From positions 17,125 through 81,124 of the forward strand of contig CAYFHO010000014.1 in NCBI GenBank assembly GCA_964342825.1: a DNA stretch of 64,000 nucleotides. Reading direction: 5' to 3'. The notes under the pieces were generated by a model. It worked only from the letters and a program-made list of their open reading frames with translations, had not been told where the DNA came from and did not search any database. How positions within the stretch are numbered: the stretch's first letter is position 1; each line of letters starts with the position of its first letter. This DNA is from AAA164-E04 sp964342825 (GTDB lineage: Bacteria; Verrucomicrobiota; Verrucomicrobiia; Limisphaerales; AAA164-E04). Of the stretch, positions 34,517 to 45,700 are shown piece by piece. A program made the position numbers and the translations under genes.

Positions 34517-35962
34517 ATGAAATCTCGAATTTCCATCATAGGCTCACCGAAGAGTTTATATTTGGTGATTCTTCATCTGGGTTTCCTGGCAGTTTTGGGA
34601 GTTCATTTTTTGGGCGCACAGGAATCAAACTGGCCTCAATTCAGAGGTCCACACGGACAAGGTCGATCTCCCGATACTTCACTTCCCATCCCATTTGGGC
34701 CTGAGCAGGCGGTGCTTTGGAAAAAGGAGATGAGTCCCGGGCACTCCTCGCCATGTATCTGGGGTGACAATCTTTTTATCACCACATATGAGGAAGATAA
34801 ACTCACTACGCTGGCGTTGAATCGGCACGATGGATCCTTGCTTTGGAAGCATTCTGTATCACCAACCAAAATTGAGCGCGGGCATCGAAATGGCACTCCC
34901 GCCAATTCGACTCCAACAACGGATGGCAAATCTGTCTTTGTTTATTTCGGATCCTATGGGTTGCTTGCATTCGACCTGAAAGGCCGGGAAAAGTGGAAAC
35001 TGCCCCTACCCGTCCCGGTCACGCAACATGGAGCCTCCTCCTCTCCAATCCTCGCAAAAGGGCGTGTCTTCCTTCAAATTGATCAAGACGTTGATTCTCA
35101 CATTCTTTGTGTGGACGCTGATTCAGGAAAAAAACTTTGGACATCTCCGCGACCAGGATTCAGACGGGGTTTTTCAACTCCCATCACCTGGCCACCCGAT
35201 GATCCCAAACTGCTGGTCACCTCCGGCACACTGCGCGTTTGTGCCTATGATATTTCAAACGGACAGCTTGCCTGGGAAGTCGGAGGCCTTCCTAATGAAA
35301 CCGTCGCTTCTCCTGCATTTGACGAGAACCAGCTTTTTGTCTCGGGATGGACCATGGGCGCCGGCGTTTCAAGGATTCCAAGTTTTGATGAACTTCTTGA
35401 ACACGATGAAGACGACGATTCAGCCATCACAAGATCGGAAGCCACAGGACCGGCCCGTATGCACTTTCCCTACATCGACGCGAACAAAAACGGTCGTATC
35501 GACCGCACTGAGTGGGAAACCATGTCCGACATTTTTAACAAAAGTGAAAATGCGTTACTGGCTCTCAAACCTGGCAAATCATTGAATGCCACCCCAACCT
35601 TGTCCTGGAAACAAACACGCGGTTTACCCTACGTCCCTTCACCTCTGGTTTATCAGGGCCATGTCTACATGGTAAAAAATGGAGGCATGCTGTCTTGCAT
35701 GGAAGCGAATACGGGAAAAGTTCTGTATCGGGAAGAAAGACTGGGGGCTTTGGGAGATTATTACTCTTCTCCAATTGGTGCCGGCAAACACATCGTAGTC
35801 GCGTCTCAATCCGGAGTCGTCAGCGCCATGGAAGCAGGTTCACCTGAATTGAAAATCGTGTTTCAAATTGATTTTGACGATCCAATCATGGCTACCCCCG
35901 CGGCGGTGGATGATCGATTATACCTCCGAACAAGCCAGACACTTTATTGCTTCGGGCAATGA
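34517..35962 (+). CDS. Secreted PQQ-type beta-propeller protein with EF-hand
   Basis: A 481-residue protein with an N-terminal signal segment (LYLVILHLGFLAVLGVHFLGAQ). The opening SNWPQFRGPHGQGRSPD is characteristic of the outer-membrane-assembly (BamB-like) PQQ-propeller proteins of PVC bacteria. Blades show the usual GKKLW and GSLLWKH tryptophan ends. An EF-hand-like loop, DANKNGRIDRTEW, is inserted in the propeller near 315-330, with a weaker one just before it (DDDSAITRSE), suggesting calcium binding. The frame extends to 34460 inside the MFS gene; the ATG at 34517 is preceded by AAGG-type sites. Its stop overlaps the next start. Function unknown. Confidence 0.87.
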   Translation: MKSRISIIGSPKSLYLVILHLGFLAVLGVHFLGAQESNWPQFRGPHGQGRSPDTSLPIPFGPEQAVLWKKEMSPGHSSPCIWGDNLFITTYEEDKLTTLALNRHDGSLLWKHSVSPTKIERGHRNGTPANSTPTTDGKSVFVYFGSYGLLAFDLKGREKWKLPLPVPVTQHGASSSPILAKGRVFLQIDQDVDSHILCVDADSGKKLWTSPRPGFRRGFSTPITWPPDDPKLLVTSGTLRVCAYDISNGQLAWEVGGLPNETVASPAFDENQLFVSGWTMGAGVSRIPSFDELLEHDEDDDSAITRSEATGPARMHFPYIDANKNGRIDRTEWETMSDIFNKSENALLALKPGKSLNATPTLSWKQTRGLPYVPSPLVYQGHVYMVKNGGMLSCMEANTGKVLYREERLGALGDYYSSPIGAGKHIVVASQSGVVSAMEAGSPELKIVFQIDFDDPIMATPAAVDDRLYLRTSQTLYCFGQ

Positions 35963-37083
35963 AAGCACGGAGCATCAAGCACTATCTTCTCATAGTTGGA
36001 ATCGCCGCTGTTTCATTGCTTGTTTTAGTAACTGCTTGGCAACTTGTCAAACTCCAGACAAATCCACCAACTCCGTTGACTGAGATTGCAAAACCAGTCA
36101 TCAAAATGGATCTGCAAGCTCCCAATGATTTTGGGTGGTTATCCGATCATGAGATTTTCTTTCTGCGTGAAAAGAACCAAGGGGATTTCTTGTGCGTGAA
36201 AGCTGACATTCGAGATGGTTCGGAATCGATCATCGAGGAATTGTCACCGTATCTTCAGGACATGGAGGAGCGTGGCAAATATTTCAATATGTTTGCTTCA
36301 CCATCTGGAAAGCGTCTTGGAATCACTTATGGTATTCATACAAATGCAACTCGCGTCATGTTTGATTTCGAGAATAAGACAGCAACCGAATTTAAAAAAG
36401 TCCAAGTCACTACGCATAACAACTGTTGGCTTCCAGATGAATCAGGATGGTTTTCTTGGATTCCGGATAAATCAGAGGACGAGAATAAAACCTCGCATTG
36501 GTTAATAAAGCCAATTGTGTTTTCAACGCAAAACCAAGAATGGCAAGTTGAACAGATGGTCCTGCCATTCCTCCCACTACCACCTTTCCAAATCAGAAAT
36601 GCAACCCACTTAGTAATGGTTCAGCTTTCGAACAATTTTGAGGAAAGTGAAGAAGACATTTTAGTGAGCATGGTTCCATTCAATAGTAAAAGCCCGGAAT
36701 CGAATTCTGCTTCACAGTTGATGGTTCAGAATGCCATGATGACATTTAATCTGGATATTTGTACAAGCGAGAATGGTCATTTGTGGCTAATCGTACACGA
36801 CCAGTATGCCAATGCTTGGCGAGTTCGCAGAACACCAACATTTCCATTTTTGAGTTTTGACACTACTCAATTGCAAATTGAACTGTGGGACATTGAAACC
36901 AAGCAATCGATCATGCTCGAACCCGATGTGCCTTTTAAAAATCCCAGGCATTTTCACCTCAACCCATCCGGCACCCATTTCAGTTTCATTTATCAGGGAC
37001 AAATCTGGGTTGCTGAAGTGGCCGAATTTCTTGATTATCCTCGTGCAACTCTAGATATCGAGAGTGATTATCTGAGCAATTGA
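35959..37083 (+). CDS. Membrane-anchored propeller-like protein of unknown function
   Basis: A 374-residue protein starting at the ATG that overlaps the previous stop (ATGA). One N-terminal helix (YLLIVGIAAVSLLVLVTAWQLV) anchors a large extracytoplasmic domain. Its repeating strand pattern (FGWLSDHEIFFLRE, SPSGKRLGITYG, CWLPDESGWFSWIPD, LNPSGTHFSFIYQGQIWVAEV) recalls TolB/WD40-type propellers. The base composition is visibly more AT-rich than the MFS gene before it. Translational coupling with the PQQ-type protein suggests a joint surface complex; no enzyme motif is seen. Confidence 0.7.
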   Translation: MKARSIKHYLLIVGIAAVSLLVLVTAWQLVKLQTNPPTPLTEIAKPVIKMDLQAPNDFGWLSDHEIFFLREKNQGDFLCVKADIRDGSESIIEELSPYLQDMEERGKYFNMFASPSGKRLGITYGIHTNATRVMFDFENKTATEFKKVQVTTHNNCWLPDESGWFSWIPDKSEDENKTSHWLIKPIVFSTQNQEWQVEQMVLPFLPLPPFQIRNATHLVMVQLSNNFEESEEDILVSMVPFNSKSPESNSASQLMVQNAMMTFNLDICTSENGHLWLIVHDQYANAWRVRRTPTFPFLSFDTTQLQIELWDIETKQSIMLEPDVPFKNPRHFHLNPSGTHFSFIYQGQIWVAEVAEFLDYPRATLDIESDYLSN

Positions 37084-37127
37084 ACTAGGATATCAGGCTA
37101 AAACCGCGGATAACGAACTGGATTTTT

Positions 37128-37155
37128 CTAATGCAAACATGCATGCTTGCATTAG
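37128..37155. repeat. 28-bp near-perfect palindrome
   Basis: CTAATGCAA (37128-37136) and TTGCATTAG (37147-37155) flank a core that contains CATGCATG; only one base pair breaks the full 28-bp symmetry. It lies 45 bp after one gene and 89 bp before the next. It could be a regulator-binding site or a hairpin terminator, but there is no T-run after it. Confidence 0.45.
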
Positions 37156-37243
37156 ATGGCCGTTAGGGGACCTTGTCCACTCCATTACCAACTTGGAGAA
37201 ATATCTAACTTCATGAAATCCATCTCATAAAATCAATGAGCCA

Positions 37244-38959
37244 ATGAAATATCCAATCAACCACCAACATTTATTAGAGTCATTTATCAATAGAAACATT
37301 GCCTGCATCGTTTCTGTTTTATTTCTCAGCAGTAACCTAATGGGGGAAACCTATCATTTCGCCTCTCACGGTGGAGGATCAAAGAAAGAAGAGTTTCTGG
37401 ATTTTAAAGTCGATGCACATGAGAACAGTTATGTTCTCCTTAAATACGATTCAAATGTTACCTTCGGAGCGGACACTTACACACATCCGGCAAAGAACAC
37501 AATCCTCGTAAAGTACGATAGGAGTGGAAAACAACTGATGTCGAAAAACATTGTTGCCGAATCTACCGGAAGAATGTTCGGTGCAATTGGTGTTTCTGAT
37601 GATGGAACAGTCGTCGCTGCTGCCGGAACAAAAGCAGGTGATCTTGATGGACATGCGGTTTATAGCGGAACATTCATCGGAAAGCTGGGCGTCGATGGAA
37701 AATTCGATTGGGTCATGCAGCCTATTGATAAGATTGACCGTGTAAGACAATTCATCGAATTCAGAGTTACCGCCATTGAAGTCACAGAACATGATATATA
37801 CGTGGCAGCTACAGCAGATGGAAGAATCACATTAAACGGAGTCACAGATCCGGGTTATGCTCATGATAATTTGCAATCAGCGTTGCTGATTAAAATGGAC
37901 TACGACGGAAAGATTTTGTGGATAAAACAAATACCCACTCCAGGTGTGAATAACCACCCAACTATTGACAGTGGACTGGATCACATTCTGCCGTCTGCTG
38001 ATGGTCAACATATTTATGTGGCGGGCAAAGTTGGTGATGGAAGTTACAATCCTTATGAAGTTGCCTTTGTGGCCAAATTCCAAACCGATGGCACATTCTT
38101 ATGGATTAAAAAGACCTCGTCAAGCGGGTCAGATTCTTGGGGTATCGCTGAAACCTCCAATGGAGATGTGATCACTGGCTTTGGTGTTGGAGGGCCGCAG
38201 GTCATCGACTTTGGGGATGGAGCCAAACTTGAATCAAGCGATACCGGGTGGTTTGGAGCCCTGGCACGTTTCGATAAAAACGGAATGGTTAAAACACTGA
38301 AATATGTATCCGACGCCTTGTACAGCGATGTGAGTAATTTTGGAGTAGGGAATTTGCTGAGGTTGCGTCATCTTACCGTTAATCAAAACGACCAAGCCAT
38401 ACTTGTAGGAGAAATTGTCGGAACTCATTTATTCAATAACGGTTTAAGTATCACAACTTCATCTGGCTTATTGGGTAACTCAACAGATGCTTCGCTTATC
38501 ATTTGCGATCTGAATTTTGATCCTATCGAGGTTTATGCCAATACAGGAGGAAATAACGAATCGGGACACAAATGTGCGACGAAGGGAAACAGGATTTATT
38601 ATTCAGGAATTTACGATAGCTATTCACATCCATTCCTGGGATCTCATATGCCGAAGTTCGGTGATTTCACTTTTGAGTCAGCTGGAAATCAGGATATCTT
38701 TGTTGCATCAGTTTCGGTGGCTTCTCTGCCATCACCCAATCCTGTGCCACGCCTTGAGTTTACCCGGCAGGCAAACTCCCTCACATTATCCTGGCCGGCC
38801 TCCGAAGACATCAACACCATCTTGGAATTCTCTCCCAACCTGAGGATTGATACCTGGGACACTTTGAATATATCACCAACCCTTGAAAATGAACGTTGGC
38901 AAATCACCCTACCCGTTAACGAGGAATCTGGCTTTTACCGACTCATTAATCAGGAGTAA
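37244..38959 (+). CDS. Large secreted protein, SBBP/propeller-like, with Verrucomicrobia-type C-terminal domain
   Basis: A 571-residue protein with a signal-like N-terminus (IACIVSVLFLSSNLMG). Repeated units of the SBBP/seven-bladed type follow, with recurring lines such as TILVKYDRSGKQL, GTFIGKLGVDGKFDWV, ALLIKMDYDGKILWIKQI, AFVAKFQTDGTFLWIKK and GALARFDKNGMVKTL. The last 75 residues (RLEFTRQANSLTLSWPASE to GFYRL) form a small domain that ends many secreted Verrucomicrobial proteins (LSWP start, FYRL end), possibly a sorting or anchoring module. Function unknown. Confidence 0.78.
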   Translation: MKYPINHQHLLESFINRNIACIVSVLFLSSNLMGETYHFASHGGGSKKEEFLDFKVDAHENSYVLLKYDSNVTFGADTYTHPAKNTILVKYDRSGKQLMSKNIVAESTGRMFGAIGVSDDGTVVAAAGTKAGDLDGHAVYSGTFIGKLGVDGKFDWVMQPIDKIDRVRQFIEFRVTAIEVTEHDIYVAATADGRITLNGVTDPGYAHDNLQSALLIKMDYDGKILWIKQIPTPGVNNHPTIDSGLDHILPSADGQHIYVAGKVGDGSYNPYEVAFVAKFQTDGTFLWIKKTSSSGSDSWGIAETSNGDVITGFGVGGPQVIDFGDGAKLESSDTGWFGALARFDKNGMVKTLKYVSDALYSDVSNFGVGNLLRLRHLTVNQNDQAILVGEIVGTHLFNNGLSITTSSGLLGNSTDASLIICDLNFDPIEVYANTGGNNESGHKCATKGNRIYYSGIYDSYSHPFLGSHMPKFGDFTFESAGNQDIFVASVSVASLPSPNPVPRLEFTRQANSLTLSWPASEDINTILEFSPNLRIDTWDTLNISPTLENERWQITLPVNEESGFYRLINQE

Positions 38960-39055
38960 GGCGCACACCTTCGTGGCAAAAAAGGGATAACCCAGGCCTG
39001 ATGGGTGACATGGGAATTTAAAAAAAATCACGCCCAACGAAAATTGGTTTCAAAA

Positions 39056-42000
39056 ATGAACCCCAGACGTAAAAACATAAACCAACCATCTGCTCAGCCA
39101 TGGACTTTCTGGAATGAGTCTCCGTGGTGGAAAGAGGTGGTGCAATCTTGCGCAAAACGTCCGTTCTTTCGTTGGGCCCCTGCTCCACAAGCCAGCTGGC
39201 CGTTCATGGCAGCCTGTTGCAAGGTAGCAAATCCACAACGCCCCCTGGTTGTGGTTACCTCCGGACTCAAATTCCAGGAATCCATGCACCAGGATCTGAC
39301 AACCTGGTTAGGATGGTTCTCAGATCAAGAGGAAGCATCTGCGTGGACTCAACCTTACTTTTTCCCCGCCTGGGAACACCTTCCGCATGAAGCCAAACTA
39401 CCTCACGCCGATGTCATCAGTGAACGACTTGAAACTCTGACCGCTCTTTTGCAATGGCAGGCAAACCCGGAGGAACATTCACCTCCCGTTATTGTCACCA
39501 CCATCCAGGCTCTAATGCAACGGACCTTTGAACCCGACGAGCTAAAGGCACGAACACGGACCTTGAAGGTAGGTGATGAGATCGATCCACTGGATCTGGT
39601 GGAATGGCTGGAAGATCAGGCCTACGAACCCGAAGCAAAGGTCACGCAGAAGGGAGAAATCGCACTTCGTGGTGGCATTTTGGATGTTTTCCCCCTGAGC
39701 AGCCCCTGGCCTGTCCGTCTAGAATTTTTTGGAGATGAACTGGAGTCCATTCGTTATTTCCAACCCGAATCGCAACTTACTCGAGATCGTATTGAACAAG
39801 TGGAACTCACACCTGGAGGCGAACTTGGAATCATCAAGCAGTCGATTGAAAAAAGCTCTGACTCAGCAAGGCATGAAACAAGCTCCTTCTGGAACCTTCT
39901 GGATTACCTCCCCCAAAATGCATGCATCCTGGACACCGAACCTGTCGGATTACAGGAGGCAGCAGAACATTACATGCAACAGATCCCAGAAGATGATCCC
40001 TATTTTCTCGATTGGTATGGTCTAAAAAAACGCCTGGATGAAAGCGGGTTTCAACGTGCGGAATTGAAAGAGGCTGATCAGGACTGGGCCGACCTGGAAG
40101 ATGCCCCAAAACCCATCTCTGATCATCAGGGTATTGAGTTGCATCCGGATCTGGAATCCATGGAACTCTATCGTCCTTTGGGTGACCGACGACCGGAGGC
40201 ACATATTGCAGAAAAACAACGTCATGATTTTTTGGATCAGATGCATCGCTGGCTACGAAGAGGACATCAAGTTCTGGTGGTATGCAATAACGAAGGAGAA
40301 AGTCAACGGTTCCAAGAGATCTGGAATGAATCTGGATTCAACGAGAAGTCAGAACTGACAGATAATCTCCACCTGTTAACCGGAAGCCTCAGCCGTGGAT
40401 TTGTGGCAGACACTCTAGGGTGTGCTGTTGTGACGGATGCGGAGATATTTGGTCGCTATAAAGTTCAACGCCCTCGTCGTTTAAAATCACCTCATGCAGC
40501 AGCGGCAAAGTCCATCCTTCAAATCGATTTTGCCGACCTGGAAGAAGGAGATTATGTCGTGCACCTCCAACATGGAATTGGGCGTTACGTGGGACTGCGA
40601 AGACTCCCGCCGGTAGGGGCTACCTCCAAGGACACCGATGAAGAGACAGGCCCCGAATATCTTGTCATCGAATACGCCGCGAAAGAATATGGTGACGAAC
40701 CTCCAAAACTCTATGTGGCTGTCAGCGAAGCTCATCTCGTCAGCAAGTACATAGGGGCCGGAAAAGGTAGACCTCAGTTGAATACTCTGGGGGGAAAACG
40801 CTGGCTGAACGCTAAAAAGCAGGCCGAAAAAGCCATTCGTGATCTTGCAGGCGAGCTTTTACAAATCCAGGCGGTGCGAGCTTCTGAATCAGGGCACGCT
40901 TTTGGCGATGACACAACGTGGCAAAGGGAATTTGAAAGCGCCTTTCTTTACGAAGAAACCGAGGATCAGGTCCGTGCCATCGATGCCACCAAACAAGACA
41001 TGGAACGACCCAAGCCCATGGATCGATTGATCTGTGGTGATGTCGGATTCGGCAAAACTGAAGTCGCCATCCGTAGCGCATTCAAGGCCGTCATGGGCGG
41101 TCGCCAGGTTGCAATTCTGGTTCCCACCACGGTGCTCGCTCAGCAGCATTACAACACCTTTGCCGATCGAATGGCGGACTACCCGGTGCGCGTAGAGCTT
41201 TTGTCCCGATTTCAAAAACCCAAGCAAGCCCGACAAATCATACAAGACCTGGCAACCGGATCCGTCGATATTGTCATCGGAACTCATAAACTGATTCAAA
41301 AGGACGTCACTTTTAAAGACCTGGGTTTGGTGGTGATTGATGAAGAGCAGCGGTTTGGTGTGGCTCAAAAGGAAAAGTTCAAACTCATGCGCAAACTTGT
41401 CGACGTGCTCACGCTGAGTGCGACGCCTATACCTCGCACGCTTCACCTTGCATTGATGGGTGCTCGCGACATGAGCACCATCGAAACTCCGCCTCAAGAC
41501 CGTTTACCTGTTGAGACCATTGTCATTCCCTTTGATGAGGATGCCATCAAAAATGCCTTGCGACGTGAACTCAATCGACAGGGCCAGGTTTACTTTCTGC
41601 ACAATCGCGTAGGAACTATCAGCGTCATGGCTCAAAAGATACAAAAACTGGTTCCTGATGCGCGCATTGTTGTGGGGCATGGCCAGATGGAGGCAAAGGA
41701 ACTCGAATCGGTCATGCGCACCTTTATCAATGGTGAAGCGGACATCCTTGTTTCCACAACCATCATTGAAAGTGGCATCGATATCCCCAACGCCAATACC
41801 ATCATCATCGACCGTGCGGACCGATTCGGTCTAAGTGAACTCTACCAGTTACGCGGTCGAGTTGGACGCTACAAACACCAGGCCTATGCCTACCTGTTGC
41901 TTCCCCGTCATGCGGGAGTCCTGACGGATGCGCGTAAACGATTGAGCGCCATGAAACAGTATTCCAAACTGGGTAGCGGATTCAAAATCGCCATGCGAGA

Positions 42001-42688
42001 CCTTGAAATTCGAGGAGCCGGAAACTTATTGGGAGCCCAACAAAGCGGTCATATCACGGCCATTGGGTTTGACCTGTATTGTCAACTGTTGAAACAAAGC
42101 ATCAGTTCTCTGCGCGGTGAAAAGATCCCACCACGCGTCGAAGTCAAAACTGATTTCGACTTTCTTCTGACGAATCCTGGTGAAAAGACTCCATCCGAAT
42201 CAAAAGAAAAGAAAAAGCCACGAAGACACGATCGATCAGAAAACATTGAAATCTCGGTGCCTCGCGAAACAGCGGTTTATGTGGAAACAACGGACGCAAA
42301 CGAAGCACCCAAGGACGTCGCAAAAGAGGTCATCAAAGAACCCGCTTACCTGCCCCTGGATTATGTCAATGAACCTCAGCAACGTATTGAATTTTATAGA
42401 AAGATTGCTGAGATCAATGATACCGAGTCCCTGCAATCACTGAAAAACGAACTTAGAGACCGTTACGGCCCCTTGCCGGACTCAGTGGAACGCTTGATGC
42501 TCGTGAGTGATCTAAAATGGAAAGCCTTTCTGAAAGGCATCAGTGAAATAGCCACACAACGCGATAAGCTAAAGATCATGCGCAATGGGCAATGGTTTAT
42601 GATGAATGGCAAATTCCCACGGCTCACCAGGAAATCGGCAACGGCCAAACTCAATGAAATTCACAAATTCATTCAGGCATTTGGGTAG
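39056..42688 (+). CDS. mfd: Transcription-repair coupling factor Mfd
   Basis: A 1210-residue ATP-dependent translocase that removes stalled RNA polymerase at DNA lesions and recruits UvrA. Order: UvrB-like N-terminal domains (to about 300); RNA-polymerase-interacting region with DYVVHLQHGIGRYVGL near 500-520; helicase core with LICGDVGFGKTEVAIRSAF near 657-675, VIDEEQRFGV near 760, LSATPIPRTL, TTIIESGIDIPNANTI and QLRGRVGR; then the C-terminal TRCF domain ending IHKFIQAFG. The ATG at 39056 is preferred over an in-frame GTG at 39005; neither has a good ribosome-binding site. The last 185 bp are duplicated 4 kb downstream (see findings), so the present 3' end may not be the ancestral one. Confidence 0.96.
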   Translation: MNPRRKNINQPSAQPWTFWNESPWWKEVVQSCAKRPFFRWAPAPQASWPFMAACCKVANPQRPLVVVTSGLKFQESMHQDLTTWLGWFSDQEEASAWTQPYFFPAWEHLPHEAKLPHADVISERLETLTALLQWQANPEEHSPPVIVTTIQALMQRTFEPDELKARTRTLKVGDEIDPLDLVEWLEDQAYEPEAKVTQKGEIALRGGILDVFPLSSPWPVRLEFFGDELESIRYFQPESQLTRDRIEQVELTPGGELGIIKQSIEKSSDSARHETSSFWNLLDYLPQNACILDTEPVGLQEAAEHYMQQIPEDDPYFLDWYGLKKRLDESGFQRAELKEADQDWADLEDAPKPISDHQGIELHPDLESMELYRPLGDRRPEAHIAEKQRHDFLDQMHRWLRRGHQVLVVCNNEGESQRFQEIWNESGFNEKSELTDNLHLLTGSLSRGFVADTLGCAVVTDAEIFGRYKVQRPRRLKSPHAAAAKSILQIDFADLEEGDYVVHLQHGIGRYVGLRRLPPVGATSKDTDEETGPEYLVIEYAAKEYGDEPPKLYVAVSEAHLVSKYIGAGKGRPQLNTLGGKRWLNAKKQAEKAIRDLAGELLQIQAVRASESGHAFGDDTTWQREFESAFLYEETEDQVRAIDATKQDMERPKPMDRLICGDVGFGKTEVAIRSAFKAVMGGRQVAILVPTTVLAQQHYNTFADRMADYPVRVELLSRFQKPKQARQIIQDLATGSVDIVIGTHKLIQKDVTFKDLGLVVIDEEQRFGVAQKEKFKLMRKLVDVLTLSATPIPRTLHLALMGARDMSTIETPPQDRLPVETIVIPFDEDAIKNALRRELNRQGQVYFLHNRVGTISVMAQKIQKLVPDARIVVGHGQMEAKELESVMRTFINGEADILVSTTIIESGIDIPNANTIIIDRADRFGLSELYQLRGRVGRYKHQAYAYLLLPRHAGVLTDARKRLSAMKQYSKLGSGFKIAMRDLEIRGAGNLLGAQQSGHITAIGFDLYCQLLKQSISSLRGEKIPPRVEVKTDFDFLLTNPGEKTPSESKEKKKPRRHDRSENIEISVPRETAVYVETTDANEAPKDVAKEVIKEPAYLPLDYVNEPQQRIEFYRKIAEINDTESLQSLKNELRDRYGPLPDSVERLMLVSDLKWKAFLKGISEIATQRDKLKIMRNGQWFMMNGKFPRLTRKSATAKLNEIHKFIQAFG
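42503..42687 (+). repeat. Left copy of a 185-bp direct repeat (3' end of mfd)
   Basis: Identical at 179 of 185 positions to 46513-46697 by direct comparison, same orientation. This copy is the functional end of mfd, closed by TAG. The repeat begins at GTGAGTGATC and stops at TTGGGTA, inside the stop codon. Confidence 0.95.
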
Positions 42689-42764
42689 GCGTTGCAATCC
42701 TGGAACAACGCTTCCGGAACGGCCAAAAGAAAAAGACGGTATTGAACCCCTGGCATCAAATAAA

Positions 42765-45700
42765 CTAAGAGAAGAGGAACTCAAAGTCCTCCAAACTCAA
42801 GGCCGCGGCAAATTTCTCTTCTCCCAACACATCTTCAGCCATGGATTTCTTACCGGCTTGGAGTTTACGGATTTTTTCTTCAATGCTGTTTTTGATGAGG
42901 AAACGATATGCCACCACACTATTTTTTTGCCCAATTCGATGGGTCCGGTCAATCGCCTGATTTTCCACTGCGGGATTCCACCATGGATCGAAAAGAACAA
43001 CATAACTTGCGGCTGTGAGGTTCAAGCCCGAGCCTCCAGCCTTGAGAGAGATAAGAAAAACGCCGGCACCTTCATGATGCTGAAAGTTTTTTACCAATTC
43101 ACCTCGATTTTCTGTTTTTCCTGTGAGCATCCAGGTTTTCCAATCTTTCTTCTCCAGTTCCGTTTCAATCATGGATAGCATTTCGACAAACTGTGAAAAC
43201 ACCAAAATTTTATTGCCTTCCTGAATGATAGGTTCCAATTGCTCCAGCAAGGCTTGCAATTTGGCACTTTTGGCTTTTGAACTGGCTTGAATCAGTTTCG
43301 GATGGCAACAGATTTGCCTCAATCGCAAGAGGGAGGTCAGAAAATTAAAACGTAATTTGTCCAATTCCTTTTTGGATTTGACTTTGAGCAACATTTGCTG
43401 AGCACGTTTTTGTTCAGCCTGATACAAAGTTTTTTGCGTCCCTTCCATCTCACACAATAAATCTTCCTCAATGCGGTCCGGCAAATCCTTCGCAACTTGT
43501 GACTTGGTCCGTCGTATGAGGAAGGGACGAACACGGGCGGACAATCTGAGTCGTGCATAGGGATCCTCTTTAGCATTGTACAACTTGCCAAACTGATTTC
43601 GACTCCCAAGAACACCAGGCATTGCGAAGGCCATCAGGCTCCACAGGTCCAGCAAATGATTCTCAATGGGAGTACCGGTGAGAACCAATCGGTGCAGGGC
43701 ATTAAGTTCTCGGGCAATCTGAGAGGTTTGCGATGAGGGATTTTTAATATTTTGCCCTTCGTCCAGAATAATGGCAAGGAATGGAATCGCTCCCAATAAT
43801 TCCCCAACCATACGAAGCTGGTTATAATTTATAATATGGAGGTGATGTCGGCTTGCGGAGTCCTGTAATTCGCCTAGTTCTGCAGCGGCCCAAACTCGTA
43901 CTTTCAACCCACTAACAAACCGTTCCGCTTCAAAGCGCCAGTTTTCCATCACGCTCTTGGGGCAGACAACCAGAGATGACATGTCAGACTGCGTTGAATC
44001 CTGACGCAGCCACTCAAGCCAGGCGAGCGTCTGAAGTGTTTTGCCCAATCCCATATCATCGGCAAGGATACCGCCAAATCGATTGGTTGAAAGGTAAGCC
44101 AGAAAGTGGAAACCATCCAATTGATAGGGTCTGAGAGTGGCATGAATTGATTTTGGAATGTCTGGCTGCACTTTGGTTTGTATCTCTTCACCACGACGTG
44201 AAATCATTTCAGCCTGGGACTTGGGCATGAATTTTTTTGCAACAGGATTGGCAAGTTGAAGCGCATGAAATCGTTGATGTTCGCCTGTCATTTGTTCAGG
44301 GCTGATTCCCAAGCTGGCTAAATCCTTGTTGTCATCCTCATCAAGTTGAAACAACAATCGACGCCATCCCTTTTCCCCCATACGCACCCATTTACCTTTC
44401 GCTGCCAAAAGCAATTTGATTTCTTCTTTTGAAAGTTCCGTATCTTTGACATCGACCACCAACTGAACATCAAACCAATCCACATCATTCTCAACAACGT
44501 CCAAATGAACTGATCCGGAAACGGATTGTTTACGAAATGAGTTCATTTCCCCCTCCAGACGCACCTCGACTTCCGGCGGCACACCCTCGAGCCAATCAAA
44601 AAATTGCTGAGGAAAGGCTCGTGTGACACTCTTACGATAAAATGGCAACTTCTTCCCTTGAGCACCTATCCGGTCGTAGTGGTTGATGCGACGCACTTTG
44701 AGTGGCTCAAGCACCTTGGGAATGCATGCGAGTTTTCGACCTGAGTAAACAATTACGCCCTCCCACGATGAAGATTTTTCTCTTTTACGCCAATTTTCTC
44801 CATCCCACACCTGGGTCAAAGTTCCTTTTGGATCTTCGGCAAAAATTTCCAAGTGGCATTCCTCTCCCCCTTTTAGGTGCAACCGACAACAAATGACCGG
44901 TTGCAACTCAATGATTTGAACTCGGGCTTGAAGTGAGTCCGGCAAATACACACCTGACTGGGTAAAGTACCGAACACCCTCGTCGCTTTCGACGACCTCC
45001 TTTGGAATGGTGCAAGGCTCATCATTAGAAAGGAATGATAATAAGCTGGACGGTCCCAAACGCCACTGGTCATCAAACAAAAGAAGACTGGGCTGGCAAT
45101 CCAGGACAATCATTGGAGAGGAGACAGGTCTTTCATTGGAATCTACCAATAATAGCTCATAATCTCCAAATTCATTGGAATCCGCCTCCCGAATCATCCA
45201 TTTCAAAGGGGTCCAATTGAATTTGAAAGGATGCCCCAGTTTGTTGACACATTTACCAATCAGAGTAGGCGATGTCAGGATGCCCTTCAGTACTTGGACA
45301 TCATCAGGATCCTGGTAAACCAGAACACAACGTGTCTCCATGGCATGCTGCCAATGCATTCGATTGAGGAGTGATTCGCAATGAGCAGAGAAAGTGATTT
45401 CCCCTCGTATCAAATCTTCGCGCAAGTGGGACATCGTATTGCGAGTCAATTGTTTCCACGAGCTGTTACCTTGAGTGTCAAATTCAAGCACAGCCTCCTT
45501 TTCCAGGAAGCGAAGTTGTAGTTCTCCAATCTTGGGTTTTGAGATCTCGTCATCTTTCGAAAAAGAACTCTCTGGAGTCACCGCGGCAGTTTCCCTTTCC
45601 TTAATGACATGATTCCATTTGCTAACCTCAAACTTGCGCTGCCGGGTTCGCATATGCTCATCGATGGGGGCAGTATCACTGACTGGGTCCAACGAGGCCG

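Noticed and set aside
39005..39055. Upstream GTG start for mfd
   Set aside because: The extra 17 residues have no Mfd counterpart and no better ribosome-binding site than the ATG at 39056.
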